Origin: Nemertoderma westbladi
Taxonomy: Eukaryota; Xenacoelomorpha; Nemertodermatida; Nemertodermatidae
NCBI GenBank assembly: GCA_032718475.1
Contig: JAUCBJ010006842.1
Span: forward strand, 186,001 to 250,000
Direction of reading: 5' to 3'
Length of the DNA stretch: 64,000 nt
The notes below the pieces were generated by a model that saw nothing but the letters and a program-made list of their open reading frames with translations, was not told the DNA's origin and did no database searches. This document shows positions 32,365-44,190 of the stretch, one piece after another. The translations under genes were made by a program, and so were the position numbers. How positions within the stretch are numbered: position 1 is the first letter of the stretch; the number at the start of each line of letters is the position of its first letter.

Positions 32365-33943
32365 TTAACCCTATTAAACCCGGGGGGGGGGGTCAATATG
32401 ACCCCCCCCCCCCGTGGTTTTTTTATTATAATTCTGAAACAAACGCAGTTGGGAATCTGAAATTTTATGACTTTTCCTAAAAATCTATTGTCTTCCTAGT
32501 AGTGAAAACCGTTTTCAAAAATATTGGGTAGTTTTCGAGTTATAGCACCATTTTTTAACCCTACTTTTGGCACTTTTTTTGAGACGTTTTTTGAAAATTA
32601 CATTTCATTAAATATGAATTGTAACATCTCTATTTTTGATTTACACCGGTTTTTTGGTGTTAGAAATTGGATGGAATTCATATAAATTGATTTAGAAATA
32701 TCAAACTTGTTTTTTTTCGGTGGGTGCCAAATTTTGGTGCCAGCACTAAATTTTGAAATATGTCAATTTTGTAAATTGATTGTTTGAAACTTGTTATTTA
32801 CGCAATTGGGGTTTTCTGGGGTTCTGGATTCGATGAAATATATTTGAGTTGCACCAAGCGTATCAAACTTGTATTTTTCGGTGCTGTGTGCAAATTTTGG
32901 TGCTAGCACGAAATTTTGAAAATCCATAGATAAAATTGCTTGTGACAATTTATTTCTTGCGTTTTAGAGGTTTATGGCTGTTCTGAATTCAATGGAATAT
33001 ATAATTATCGAACTAGACATCTCAAACTTGTATTTTTCGGATGTGGGTGCAAAATGTGGTGCTGGCACCAAATTTTGAAAACCATCAAATATATCAATTG
33101 ATTGTGTCACCTTGTTTCTTGCGTTATACGGGTTTGTGATGGTTCTGAATTCAAGGGAATCAGTAAAAATTTCATAAGAGTTCTCAAACTTGTATTTTTC
33201 GCCGGTGGGTGAAAATTGTTGTGCCAGCACCAAATTTTGGAAAATATGCAAATTGATCAGTAGATAGTATCACCTTGTTTCTTGCGTTATACGGGTTTAT
33301 GAAGGTCCTGAATCCGATGGAATCAATAAAAACAGCACTGGACATCGCAAATTTGTACTTTTTGGTGATGGGTACGAAATTTGGTGCTAGCACCAAAATT
33401 TGCCAAATTACGCCGAAAAATACAAGTAGCAATGATCTGGCATATTAGAAATGTATTCCATTAGAATCAGCGCCCTCGAAAACCTGGAAATGTGAATTTA
33501 TAGCATCGTATAACTGAATTAAAAATTTTGTGTTCTAACTGAAAAGTGCTGGTTACTTGTTTTTTTAATTTTTTTCCTACGCAGAGCGGACTAAACAGCC
33601 ATTTATAGTAATCATATCATTTTTAAATATTTTCCAATGTATTTTGCACCCCAGAAAACCTGCATTGAAAAATAATTAGCCGAAAATGTAACTTTCAAAT
33701 TTTGTGAAAATTGTGCACTACTTGTAATTTTGGTGCTGCAATATAACCACCCCAGTACATTTTTTCGAAAATTTTTTTTTTCGGTCGGATCCAGACAAGT
33801 GATACCTACGTACAAACAAAAAATCAGACGTTTTCGTAAATATTTGTAGATTTTAGAGGGGGGGGGGGGGGGGTCTATATGACCCCCCCCCCCCCCCCCC
33901 GGTATTTGTACAACATTTTATAGCCCGGTACTAATAGGGTTAA
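32365..33943 (-). mobile_element. Non-autonomous piggyBac-type element, family pB-1
   Basis: TTAA lies at 32365-32368 and 33940-33943. The ends are CCCTATTAAACCCGGGG (left) and the complement of CCCTATTAGTACCGGG (right). Just inside each is a G-run, GTC(A/T)ATATGAC, C-run dyad. The right end continues GCTATAAAATG, exactly as at the left end of the transposase-bearing copy at 35551, so this copy is inverted relative to it. The interior is five tandem units of about 161 bp (starts near 32704, 32867, 33024, 33186 and 33349). Each carries AAACTTGTATTTTTCGGTG and a GGTGCTAGCACCAAATTTTG dyad. Open frames on the minus strand follow the repeats and are not genes. Confidence 0.85.
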
Positions 33944-35209
33944 TACCGTGTATGCTATGGTTTTACCATAACCGGGATCTGTTTTTGTGTATTTGTGCGG
34001 GATGTAACATTTAATAAATAATATTTCCTTTTGTCATTTAAACCCGAATCGTGTACTTAAAACACTTTACCATTCCTAAACATACATTTAGTACTAGTTT
34101 TGTTATTGTTCACCCCCCCCCCCCCCCCCCCGTGTTAAAAATTTTAGAAATATGTTTTTTGAATGCATCTAGAGCAGAATTTAAAGCTTGAAAATAGCTT
34201 GGAGGAATCTTGTTTAGTGTTTTCAGTGTTTAAATCTCCGAAACCCTTTTATTTTTATTAAATTTATTACTTAGACTTACCTTTTCGGTGGACAAAATGT
34301 CCTATATTTTTCTTAATTTATGGGATAGCCTATTCGTGCAATACTTACTGGTACCTGTCGTTACTGTATAAACTGACATCGTAAATGAAATCAACGACCC
34401 CGACAACTCCCATAAATATAATTTTAACCCAAACAGACCCCATAGAGGTAGTTTTTTTTGCACATTTCATGCACTTTTCTTAATTTAATAATATTTCCTA
34501 TTTTTTTATGAAAAATTACAAAAACATAGGTTTTTCAGTTTTTAAAAGAATGTTATTAATTTTTTATTAAGTAATTAAACAGGACTAAGGATGATCCAAT
34601 TTAATCTGATGATCAAATCAATTAATCAATTATCTGTTTAATTACTTAATAATTTATACAATCTAGGGATGTTAAACACATATGCAATAACGTTATTAAT
34701 TTTTTTTTACAAAATTGCCAATTTTTAGAAATAGAAAACGAAAATACAAAAAGTGCGTTGAATAATATGATGAAAATGAACATGCTGGTTCAATAAAATG
34801 TGGTGTCGGAAAATAAAAATGGAAACTAACGGAGGTGTAGTCTTTTTAGTGAAATTTTGACAATCTCACGTAGGCCGCTAGTAGGGGGTCCCCAGAATTC
34901 TTTTTTTTTGAAATTTTTATGTACTTTTGATGATACTCTTTTTGATGTAATTGTCATTGTAGTGAGACATTGTAAATATAGTTAAATATATTTTGCAATT
35001 CCCGGTTGTGTGAATGACTACATGCCGTGTCATTGAATATACTATACCATGTCCTGGAATATTGTGTCGTTATGGTACCCCCCCCCCCCCCCCAAAAAAA
35101 AAAACTTAATGAGATTGCATACAATTATAAATATAGATAGATTTACCTCCCACCTCCTTAGTGGTGACCCAGTATTTTTATTCATTCTCTAGCTACAAGC
35201 GTTATATGC
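33944..35209. other. No gene; C-runs and a 17-bp inverted repeat
   Basis: C-runs occur at about 34113-34132 and 35078-35093. ATTAAGTAATTAAACAG at 34566-34582 is the exact complement of 34634-34650. The C-runs are in the same orientation and no TTAA-type ends were found around them. Confidence 0.5.
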
Positions 35210-35548
35210 GAGTATATGCTGGGCTCTAATTGCAGAGGACACTAAATCAAATCTCTGGATGACACTTTTACAAGAATCCTGCGCCGGGTTCATTGTGTCA
35301 AGTACAATGATCACATCTCCAATCAGACTCTATACAACATTAGAGGATTTCCAATAGTCTCCCCTAGTTTGACACTTGAACGGAACCATCTCCGCTTTGC
35401 AGGTCATTGCTTTTGCCGTGAGGACCAGCCAGGTGCATAATTCGTAATTCAACAGCATTATTAATATATATGTATAATATATAATGTATTAATATATAAT
35501 GCAGCTGCAATGCAGCATGCTGGTCGTAGTAGTAGTTGCAGTACAAGC
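35210..35548 (+). mobile_element. LINE-A, degenerate truncated copy
   Basis: TGCTGGGCTCTAATTGCAGAGG to GCCAGGTGCATAAT match LINE-A. An internal part is then missing and replaced by AT-rich sequence before GCAGCTGCAATGCAGCATGC and the tail. A piggyBac-type element begins at TTAA right after the tail. Confidence 0.85.
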
Positions 35549-35550
35549 GT

Positions 35551-37471
35551 TTAACATTATTAGTATCGGGCTATAAAATGCAATTAAAAAGTATAAATAA
35601 ATATATAAAAATATAAAGTTTGTTTAAAGTTCCCCCCCTCTAAAATCTACAAATTTAAACGAAAACATCAAACATCTGATTTTTTGCTTGTACGTAAGTT
35701 TCGCTAGTCTGAATCCGACCGAAAAAGCTTTTCAGTTTGAACACAAAATTTTTTATTCACTTAAAAGATGTTATAAATTCATATTTTCTGGTTTTCTGAG
35801 CTTATGCTCCAGATCATTGCTTCTCATATTTTTCGACGTAATATCGCTAATTTTCTGCTAGCACAAATTTCGTACCCATCACAAAAAAATACAAGTTTGA
35901 AATATCCAGTGCTGTCACTTATTTTCAAAAATTTTATATGCTCCAGATATGCCTGGTGCAACTCATATATATTCCATCGAAACCAGAACCCCAAAAAACC
36001 CCTGTTGCGCAAAAAACAGGAGAAACGGCTGGAACAACGGAATAAACACTACTGACTATATTGACCAAGACTATATGAAGTTGTTTCTTTGTGATGAGCT
36101 ATTCACTTCTTTGGTAGATTGGACGAATACAGGCTACATCTTTCTATGCAGGATCAACTATCCAATGGAAAAATGTTACTGTTGATGAGATGCGAAAATT
36201 TTTCGGTTTAACATTTTATATGGGTATTATTCATAAACCAACAATTCGATCATACTGGGCATCTGACGATCTTATGTCAACTCCTTTCTTCACTAAAACG
36301 GACTCCACGTCGAGAGATAGATATCTGAAGATCCTGAAATTTATTGGGTTTTCCAACCCAGATATGGTTAATAATGAAATCCGTGAGTCCAGGTTAATTG
36401 ACTTTCAAAATATTGTCAATACATTGTGTAAGAAGTTTACACCGGATGCGAACCTTTCTATGGATGAAGCACTATTATTACATAAAGGTAGGTTGACTTT
36501 CAAAATGTATATCAAAACAAAGCGGGCGCGATTTGGAGTCAAGACCTTTATGTTGTGAGATTATAAAGGCTATTTAGTACATTCTAGGATTTATTATGGT
36601 GCTAAAAGTGTCATACCACAGGCAGATTGTACATTGTCTCACATCGTAGTCCTATTATTACAAGATAGTGGTCTGCTAGACATGGGCTATATTGTACATA
36701 TAGACAACTGGTATACTAGTGTGCGACTCGCAGAATTTGTTGTTTCTCACAAAACGGGACTCAGGGGCACTATCAATAAAAATCGGGGTATTCCGTGAAG
36801 ATTGTCAATGAAAAATCAAAAACCAATCTCGACTACATTTATGAGAAATGGTGTTATTTTAGGAATGAAATTAACAGATAAACGTGATGTTTACTTCCTA
36901 TCCACTGTAGATAAAGCTGAACTGGTTGAACAAAAGCGTCATGTACGTGGAGGCAAGGAAGTAAAGTAAATTTTAAGGAAATTTCATACGACAAACCGAA
37001 ATCCATCGACCTCTATAATAAGTATATGGGAGGAGTAGACCTTCAAGACCAGCTGATTGAGTATTACAACCCAGTACGAAAAGGCCATTCATGGTTCAAG
37101 AAAATCGGTTTTAATTATGTTGCACGCCTACTTGTCAATGCATATATACTATATAAAGAGGAAAAGAATAGTAAAATACACTTGTTCGATTTTGCAAAGT
37201 CTGCTATACTCTGGTTGACCCAAATGGAATGCAAACATCCATTGAAACGCGCACGTTATTCTTCTGCTGTAGTACAACCATTGACGTCCTTTCATTCACT
37301 AGCAGAGATTGAACCCACAGATAATGATCAAAAACCAAGACACCGTTACGGTGTTTGTTACAAAAATGACAAAAACGGAAACTAACTCGTTATTATTGCC
37401 CGGATTGTCCGACGAAACCGTCTTTATGCATTGATTGTGCAGCCACTTGGCACAAGGAGTTTGTTTATTAG
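35551..37471 (+). mobile_element. piggyBac-type element, family pB-1, transposase-bearing relict
   Basis: The left end is TTAA (35551-35554) followed by CATTATTAGTATCGGGCTATAAAATG in short-motif terms, one or two bases off the end of the pB-1 MITE. Positions 35620-36040 are subterminal sequence inverted relative to 33400-33870, with the same GACCGAAAAA, AATCAGA and GCTAGCAC words. The transposase relict follows. I do not find the right inverted end after the stop at 37471, so it may be deleted or too diverged. Confidence 0.75.
36045..37471 (+). pseudogene. piggyBac transposase pseudogene (pB-1)
   Basis: Seen in order with frame changes: YMKLFLCDELFTSLVDWTN, TVDEMRKFFGLTFYMGI, IRSYWASDDL, LSMDEALLLHKGRLTFKMY (first catalytic Asp, codon at 36463), YIVHIDNWYTSVRLAEF (second Asp, 36703) and YMGGVDLQDQLIEYY (third Asp, 37038). 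After these come FNYVARLLVNAYILY and a C-terminal Cys cluster YYCPDCPTKPSLCIDCAATWH ending at TAG 37469. All three catalytic aspartates survive. The gene is broken by a shift near 36160, TGA at 36556, TGA near 36796, a shift and stop near 36968 and a shift near 37385. The protein would have been a TTAA-specific cut-and-paste transposase able to act on the 32365 element. Confidence 0.9.
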
Positions 37472-37792
37472 TTACGAAATTATACTGTTCATTCGTAATG
37501 ATGTATATATATATAATATATACATATTATATGCAATTATATAATAATAGTAATTTATATTATATGTAGGCTTATTGCATTGTTGCAAATATTCCAGAAT
37601 AAGGTGTATTTTTTAAATGGTCCTGATTAGTGACACGATATTCCAGCATTTTGTCAAATCCAGAGCGGAAAATATTCGTTTCATTGGTAAAAATAGCAAA
37701 GTTTAGTATGTATGAACATTCTGTGATATCGTTAATATAAAGTAGAAAAGTACAGAAACCCTCAAAATTCCCCAAATGCAATGATGCTACAT
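37472..37792. other. No gene seen
   Basis: AT-rich, with a TATATA-rich stretch at 37503-37530. The expected right end of the piggyBac element is not visible. Confidence 0.4.
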
Positions 37793-37960
37793 ACGCAAGA
37801 ATGCTACATCAGGTTCACTGTGTCAATCGCAATGCACACATATCCAACACACTCTATACAGCATTAGAGGTGTCACATTGGTCTTCCCAAGCTTGACACT
37901 TAAACAGGGCCATCTCCTCTTTTTTGCCGGAAATTGCTTCGGCAATAAGGCGGTTGGTTT
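37793..37960 (+). mobile_element. LINE-A, degenerate fragment
   Basis: AAGAATGCTACATCAGGTTC, TCAATCGCAATGCACACAT, GCATTAGAGGTGTCACATTG and AAGCTTGACACTTAAACAGG correspond to LINE-A at 28877-29000 at lower identity. No tail is present. Confidence 0.8.
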
Positions 37961-38014
37961 CTCATCGGAGAACGGGCTGAGCAAAATATTGTGCTTTAGT
38001 GAGACAGGGGGGGA

Positions 38015-38407
38015 AACTGGACGCAAAACCCGCCTGGCGAATTAATAGACACCATAATTACTGAAATCATTGATAAGAAGCTGAACAAATCAAAATGCAT
38101 AAAGTATCAAATTTTGTGGGACACCCTGTATTTCCATGAACAAGTATTTTTGGTCAGAGAAACTACTGATGCTGGTGAACTAGGCCTGATATTACTGCCG
38201 CACACATTCCTGATGCTCAAGATGCCCATTGGCATATAACTCAATTTCATAATGGATTACCTGGAGTTTTAGGTGCAATTGATTGCAACGATGTTAGGAT
38301 CCAACGTCCCATTGAGAATGTTGTGGCTTACAACAATAGAAAGAAGTACTTCTCAATAAATGTTAGCCATTTGCAACTCCGACAATATATTCAGCCGTGT
38401 GATTGCT
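38015..38407 (+). pseudogene. PIF/Harbinger transposase fragment
   Basis: The frame from about 38242 reads FHNGLPGVLGAIDCNDVRIQ then NNRKKYFSIN. After a shift near 38370 it reads AICNSDNIFSRVIA. GAID..HI..P followed by YxNRKxxxSIN and a CD-like strand is the signature of Harbinger DDE transposases, with the Asp of GAID catalytic. Upstream, GGGGGGGAAACTGGACGC at 38008-38024 may be the element's terminal repeat (Harbinger ends often begin with G). It is shared with 947-980. The remaining catalytic half is missing, because the sequence passes directly into LINE reverse transcriptase. Confidence 0.7.
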
Positions 38408-39077
38408 ATAGCCTCTGCTTATGCTGTGTCTTACCTCATTTTAGGAAAAATTACAATTGTTGTCGCAATTGGGTTGCGTCAGGGTGCTTATATGTCGTGT
38501 ATATTGTTTGTCCTTTACATAAACAAATTAATACGTATGCTTTAAAGAAAGGTTTGCAGCTGACGGGTTTTTGAATGTCCTGCAATGTTTGCTGCTTATG
38601 GACGATACTGTACTATAATCTACTTCGCGCCAGGGTAATATAGATTAATTTTGTGTTATGCTGGAATTTTGTAATACAACGAGTATGCTTATTAATCAAA
38701 AGAAAACCCAATTCATGGTTATTAACGGTATTACGGCTGATAGAGCCAGTTTGTTTTTTAATGATTTGATGATAATAAACAAAAATGATAATTGCTATTT
38801 AGGGGCCATCTTTACTCAGGATGGGGAGTTGAAGTCTGCCCTTGAGTTACATTTAAAAGGAAAATACAAAGATATTTTGAAATTCGCTGCTTTTATAAAT
38901 AAAAATGTTGATGTGCCCCGCTTACCAAGTGAAAGTCGAGTTTGCAACTGTACAATAGGCGGGTTCAGGATGAACACCACGCGCTATTCCTATGCGACCG
39001 CACAAAAGATATTAGAGAACGTTATGAACCAAAAACAATGTCAATATCCGAACTTTTTGATGGCAGTGATTACCTAA
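38408..39077 (+). pseudogene. LINE reverse transcriptase fragment, family distinct from LINE-A
   Basis: Seen: VVAIGLRQGAYMSCILFVLYIN (motif B), then in shifted frames LNVLQCLLLMDDTVL (motif C with the catalytic Asp pair). These are followed by MLEFCNTTSMLINQKKTQFMVI and YLGAIFTQDGELKSALELH up to a stop at 39075. The spacing and the NQKKTQ and YLG..F blocks are typical of LINE RTs after the palm. Several stops interrupt the fragment before 38658. Confidence 0.8.
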
Positions 39078-39779
39078 AGGAGTTCGAAAAGGTGTAATAT
39101 AGTAAACCAGTGTACTTATTACTATTTGTGTATAATATTACGATATAAATTTAATTATTATTCTGGTTTGGTGTCAAAAGTTTTTGTTGGGACCGTTTTT
39201 AAACCGGGAGTTTGTTGGTTAATTTGATTTTTTTTTACTGCGATTTCGGTTGTAATTTATATCGTTAAAGATTTAGGTTCATAAATATATTTATTTTATT
39301 ATGTTTAGTGAATGCTGTACGTTTGGTTGCTTTAACATACTGTAGATTAGTCTCTTTAACGTACTGTAGATTGGTCTATATAATATAATATTGGTCGTAA
39401 TGTTTATTCCACGTTTTGGCCTTATGTCTATTGACTTATCTATTGACCTGTAGGTCGAAATTTAATTTAATTTATTATTGGTCTATAATTATATGATATA
39501 TTATTATTTTTTATTGACAATAAACTATACTCACTAACTAACTACATGCGGAATAGCAATGAGACTATTTCCCTTGATATCCTGCACAGCCAATACAATG
39601 CGATAGGGTCAAATTGGATAGGGTACGGTCTGTAATAATGACAGTGTGTTTTTCATAACATTAGAACAAGATGAAACATCCCAGTCCCGCATGCTCCTAA
39701 AGATCACATTGATGATATGATGATAATGCTGAGGAAAGGATAATCCATCAGCGGCAAAAAGTAAATTTTCTTTGGCCGC
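39078..39779. other. No gene seen
   Basis: AT-rich, possibly the 3' untranslated part of the preceding LINE. ACGTACTGTAGATTGGTCT-like and GTAGATTAGTCTCTTTAACG words form a short imperfect repeat at 39339-39378. Confidence 0.4.
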
Positions 39780-40030
39780 TAGGCCAGGGATTACGCACAA
39801 AGTCTGATGACTTATTTCCAGTGCGGTCCCCCCAGAACTTTACTCCCCAGAGGAAACTCCAGTACTCATTTAGCTACCACATAAGGATGCAAGGCAGAGA
39901 TGCGCCCTGGCTGGTTCCTTTAAAGCATTCGTGCCGAAACGAAAACTGCCCTGGCCCATGTGAGGATCGAACCCACGACCTACAGGAGATATGAATTCAA
40001 TGCAACCACTACACCAAGGTGGAACCCTTG
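39780..40030 (-). mobile_element. tRNA-derived SINE with head and body, family 2
   Basis: The minus strand starts TCCACCTTGGTGTAGTGGTTGC, with an A box TGGTGTAGTGG (40006-40016) and a B box GGTTCGATCCT (39963-39973) spaced as in tRNA. The body to the left matches the headless copy at 10770-10904 (CACAAAGTCTG.GACTT, GGTCCCCCCAGA). Both polymerase III boxes are intact, so the copy could still be transcribed. Confidence 0.85.
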
Positions 40031-42299
40031 TGGCGGCGGCAGTTCGTCAGCAACTTTTGGATATACTGTTAATGTGTGACAAAGGTGTTAAGTGAATAAC
40101 ACAACAAAAGTAACAAACATATATAAATAAATAAAAAAAACTGGATGATAGAGTAGAGTACATCGGGGCCGTAGTGACACATTTTGAGATAATTCCTATT
40201 TCAGTTTAACAGTAAAATGTTATAAGGATGTGATGAGATAAATAAAAACAATCTATATCGTATACATCTTATATCTATATAGAAACGAGCTGGTCCAAAT
40301 GTCGGAATTGCCCCAGTTTCTCCTACTATGCCTACACTTCATGATAGTGAGAATGTTATTGTGGTTATATTTTATAGTTATAAATCCGATTTTATAATAC
40401 TTTATAGTACTATACTACTTTACTTCTGCAATCTTTGAACGCCTATATCTCAGCTGTTTCTCAACGATTCAGATATTGTTACATATTATGAATCCTTGCA
40501 ATGCAAGCTTTCTAATGATATGAAAATTACGACTAATGCGAAGAATGGCCAAGATACGGAGGGTGCGATTTCGCAAAAGACACTTTTTTAAAACGCCTAT
40601 AAAAAAAATTAAAGGCAAAATCAAAAATTCCGGCTTCATGGGGTCAACCACGGTGAGTGGAACTAGTTGTGTTTCAAAGTTCAAGCAATATGATAAAAAT
40701 TTGTAGAAAAATCTGGGGGGGGGGGGGTCCGTGTCATCAGAAAATGACACTATATTACGGGACATGGTGTATATAAGTAAGAAAAACATGTATGGTATAG
40801 TAAGAATAAGAACTTGTATAATAGTCCATGGGCCAGCCAGCATAGGGGATACATTTTGGTAACCACCCGGAACTTATATTTTTGGGAAGACCTGGCTTCT
40901 GGCCATTCATTTTGATATGATAACAAATCTGAATCGGTAGCTGACTTGGTGTTATCACCAGTTGTCATGGAAATGGTAAAACAACAAACATGCTGTAGTA
41001 TTCTAATAACTCAATATAAATTCATCACATCTTTTGAAAAAGATAGCTACTGGTCTAACAATTCTAAATGCGACATAAAATTCTGGAATATAATTATTGT
41101 TACCATGGGAATGCTGCTAAATGAAAACTGACATATTTTAGAAAAATAGCTACCATTCTAGAACAATACCATTATTTTAAAAACAAATTACCACATTTTA
41201 TTGAATATTAGATTTGGAAAATTTTGGTATACTGAGAGCTAAACCTGTTTTGTTATAACGGTGATATATGGTTCCAAACATATACCCATGTTTGAAATAT
41301 TTTTATTTTTCATCATTTTAATCTCATTCCACTCTGTTTCAAAATAATGACTTTAACAAATATTCATGTCAATAAAAAACAATCAAGATGTGACTACAAA
41401 TCACTTTAAAATGACAAGTGACATCTAAATGGCATTTCAGACAACACTTCTTCACAGGTTACCATGACTACCACTACAGATGCAATTGAAGATGACTCCG
41501 ATATGACACAAACAAATGACTTGAACAAAAGAGAGGTTAGTTCTTTTAGTATATTTATTTCAATTTATATATTTATCATAATTTTTCCTAGATGATTTCT
41601 GCAAAGATGATTCCATCGATAATAACATTTTTGAATACTAAATCCTCTTTATTTAATAATAAATACATAATTATGTGTATGTACGTATTCTTAATTGGTA
41701 GGCGATGATGTCATCCCAGCAAATAGAGAATTCTTAGTCGATCACCTTCATCATCTGAGGTGTCAAGTGCATCAGTTCATTCCAATTCCGCCTCCTTCCA
41801 TTTTGGTGCATTACTTGAATTTGTACAACTCAATGCAATGAAGTTTATTTTGGAGGCAGATACGTTAGTGGTTTAGATGACGTAGTACAATTTCAATACA
41901 GCAGAGAGATATCCAATAGAGAGTATCCAATAGCAAACGTCAAAGACTAGATCGAGTATGTGACATTCATATTCGAGATGATAATGAGGGTGTCTGCAAT
42001 AAATGGAAATCAATGCCATCATGACCTTCAACCAACTCAAACACATTACAAGGGATGGAAACGATGTCCTGAAATGCCAGGTTTATCAAAAGTGTGGATC
42101 TCTAAGTAGAATAACGCATTGTAACAAAACAGCTGAAATATCATAATGAAATTTACTTAATAATTAATTAATTAGAGGTGGTAGTTCGAATGTAGTAAAT
42201 CAGTGCACGGTTATAAATTAAATATAATTTACACAATGTGCTAGAATATAGTATCCCATTCCAACAACTTGAACCTTAGGTTCAAGTGATCTGTAAAAT
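40031..42299. other. About 2.3 kb with no recognised gene
   Basis: A G-run of 11 lies at 40716-40727. The stretch 40440-40740 resembles transposon subterminal sequence in style (AT-rich followed by a G-run), but no TTAA-type end was found. TTCTAGAA occurs once near 41157. Open frames at 40469-40968 on the minus strand are short and overlapping. Confidence 0.4.
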
Positions 42300-42852
42300 G
42301 TGGGAATCCCACTTTGAGGATCTTTATTCTGGAACGGTGCGTATAATTTTTTGTAACTACAGATAACCAGTTTGGCTTTAAAATTAAATATGGTACAGAA
42401 ACATGTATTTACACCCTAAAAGAAATAGTCAATTATTATCTCACGCAGAATTCCTGTGTTTACGTTTGTATGCTTGATGCTTCCAAAGCATTTGACCGCA
42501 CCAACCATTATAATCTTTTCAAGAAGCTTCTCGAACCCCTATTTATATAGTTAAATTAATAAAATACTGGTATCGTAATCAATCTTTACGTGTCCTTTGG
42601 GATGGGGTGCTTTCTGCTTCATTCCAGGTTACAAATGGTACAAGACAGGGTGGGATCTTATCACCCATATTCTATAGTGTATACATTGATGGTCTCAGTA
42701 TAGCTTTGACGGAAATCGGTGTAGGTTGTATGATTGATTCTATTAGAATCAACCACCTTCTTTATGCCGACGACCTGTGCTTACTATCAAATTCAATTTT
42801 TGGTTTACAAAAACTAGTCGATATTTCTGTGAATTATGCAAATCAAAATTGA
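42300..42852 (+). pseudogene. LINE reverse transcriptase fragment
   Basis: Seen with frame breaks: WESHFEDLYSGT, NQFGFKIKYGTETCIYTLKE, CVYVCMLDASKAFDRTNHYN (motif A), then FQVTNGTRQGGILSPIFYSV (motif B), NHLLYADDLCLLS (motif C with the Asp pair) and GLQKLVDISVNYA. A stop follows at 42850. It is a third reverse-transcriptase lineage in the window, different from LINE-A and from the L2-like element. No ends were identified. Confidence 0.85.
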
Positions 42853-44190
42853 ATTATTTTAATGTTAAAAAAACAAAATGTATTTATGTTATCTCAAAAA
42901 GTTGTTCACTTTCATGTCTGCCTAAAATTACAACAGTTTAAAAATTACTACAAAATTACAAGTGTTTTGTTTCTTATATATTTATCTTTAATAGTTATAT
43001 CAAAGTAAGATGTTGAACTATGAAGTAAATTGAGAATAATTTGCATTTATTAGCATAAATTATTACAATAACAATACGATTGAAAGAGAGATTAGACTAA
43101 GATAAGACTACAATAAGATTCAAAAAGAGCGCCAATGTGCGTATGGGGGGGGGGGGGGGGGGGGGTGCCGGTAAATCCATTTGAAAGTAAATGTAAAATG
43201 AAACCAAATAAAAATACATGAAAATAACGAAATGAAAAACGCGGTACTGGTACTATTGTAATGCAATAGCTTAGTGCCTGGCTGCCCGTTCCACAATAAT
43301 ACTGTAAGGCACTACTAATAAGGCAATACTGATAGTAAATTACTACATACATGAAACGAAATTGAAATTTCTTTCGTTTTGCAAAAATTAATTCTTCTTG
43401 ATATATTATTATATGCAAAATTTTCAAACATATTAAAACAATCGAAAGCGTGAAACCGGTAGTCACACAGCAATTAGATGTCTTTAGTGGGATCGGAAAC
43501 ACCTTAGAGAACATTTAAAAATAAACTTCATCATTCCAAAGTGAATATTTCTTGAGATATAGCCTTTCAAAAAATCAACCAATCTTAGACCATGTAGCAA
43601 AACAGGGCAATCCAACGGCTATAAAACATCGTCAGTGAGTTAGCGCATACTCCAGAGAATATTCCTAGCCTTCGAACTTCATCCCAATATGAAGCAAACT
43701 CCTCGAGATATCGTCGTTCAAAGAATTGGCCAATCACAGGCCGTATCTGGTGACCACAGTATGAGGGTGACTTGGGACCTCAACGCGAGATTCAGAACAC
43801 CATCCAAAACATATTCGCATAAAATCTTACCACAAATTGTCAAGGCCTAGGTACATTTTCAGTGTTCAGCTAATCTTGGACCTGACTTATGCATAATACT
43901 TATTGCTTTACATGAATGTCAGAAGTTAATGATGTGAACGAGCGAGCTTCGGTATCGTCTTTTCTGTTCAAAACATGGAGAAATCGAGTCAACCTTGCTG
44001 CCACCTTGTAAATTTTGTTTAGAGAGACATCTATCCAGAGCCAACTACCAATCGTATATAAGCCTAGTACCCATCATCATGTATCTTCTCCCATAGGTCT
44101 GGGATGGCTGTTAGATGGGGAGGATATGGTAATACCTGATTGGATGCATATTCTACCAGCTCCATAATCTATCCTCTCTCTCTCTATCTC
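42853..44190. other. No gene seen; G-run at 43146-43165
   Basis: AT-rich with a run of about 20 G. A 140-codon minus-strand frame at 43092-43514 is unfamiliar and crosses the homopolymer, so I discount it. Confidence 0.4.

Noticed and set aside
32763-33432. Minus-strand frames with FQNLVLAP.F....KYKFE repeats
   Set aside because: They follow the 161-bp subterminal units of a non-autonomous piggyBac element. Each frame ends within a unit or two.
34113-35093. A TTAA element bounded by the C-runs at 34113 and 35078
   Set aside because: Both C-runs are in the same orientation and neither is followed by CCCTAT-type ends or TTAA.
39930-40030. A functional tRNA gene on the minus strand
   Set aside because: Both promoter boxes are intact, but the sequence runs into a SINE body shared with 10770-10904 and lacks a clean acceptor stem.
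43092-43514. 140-codon minus-strand frame
   Set aside because: Crosses a 20-G homopolymer (a proline run) and has no recognisable domain.
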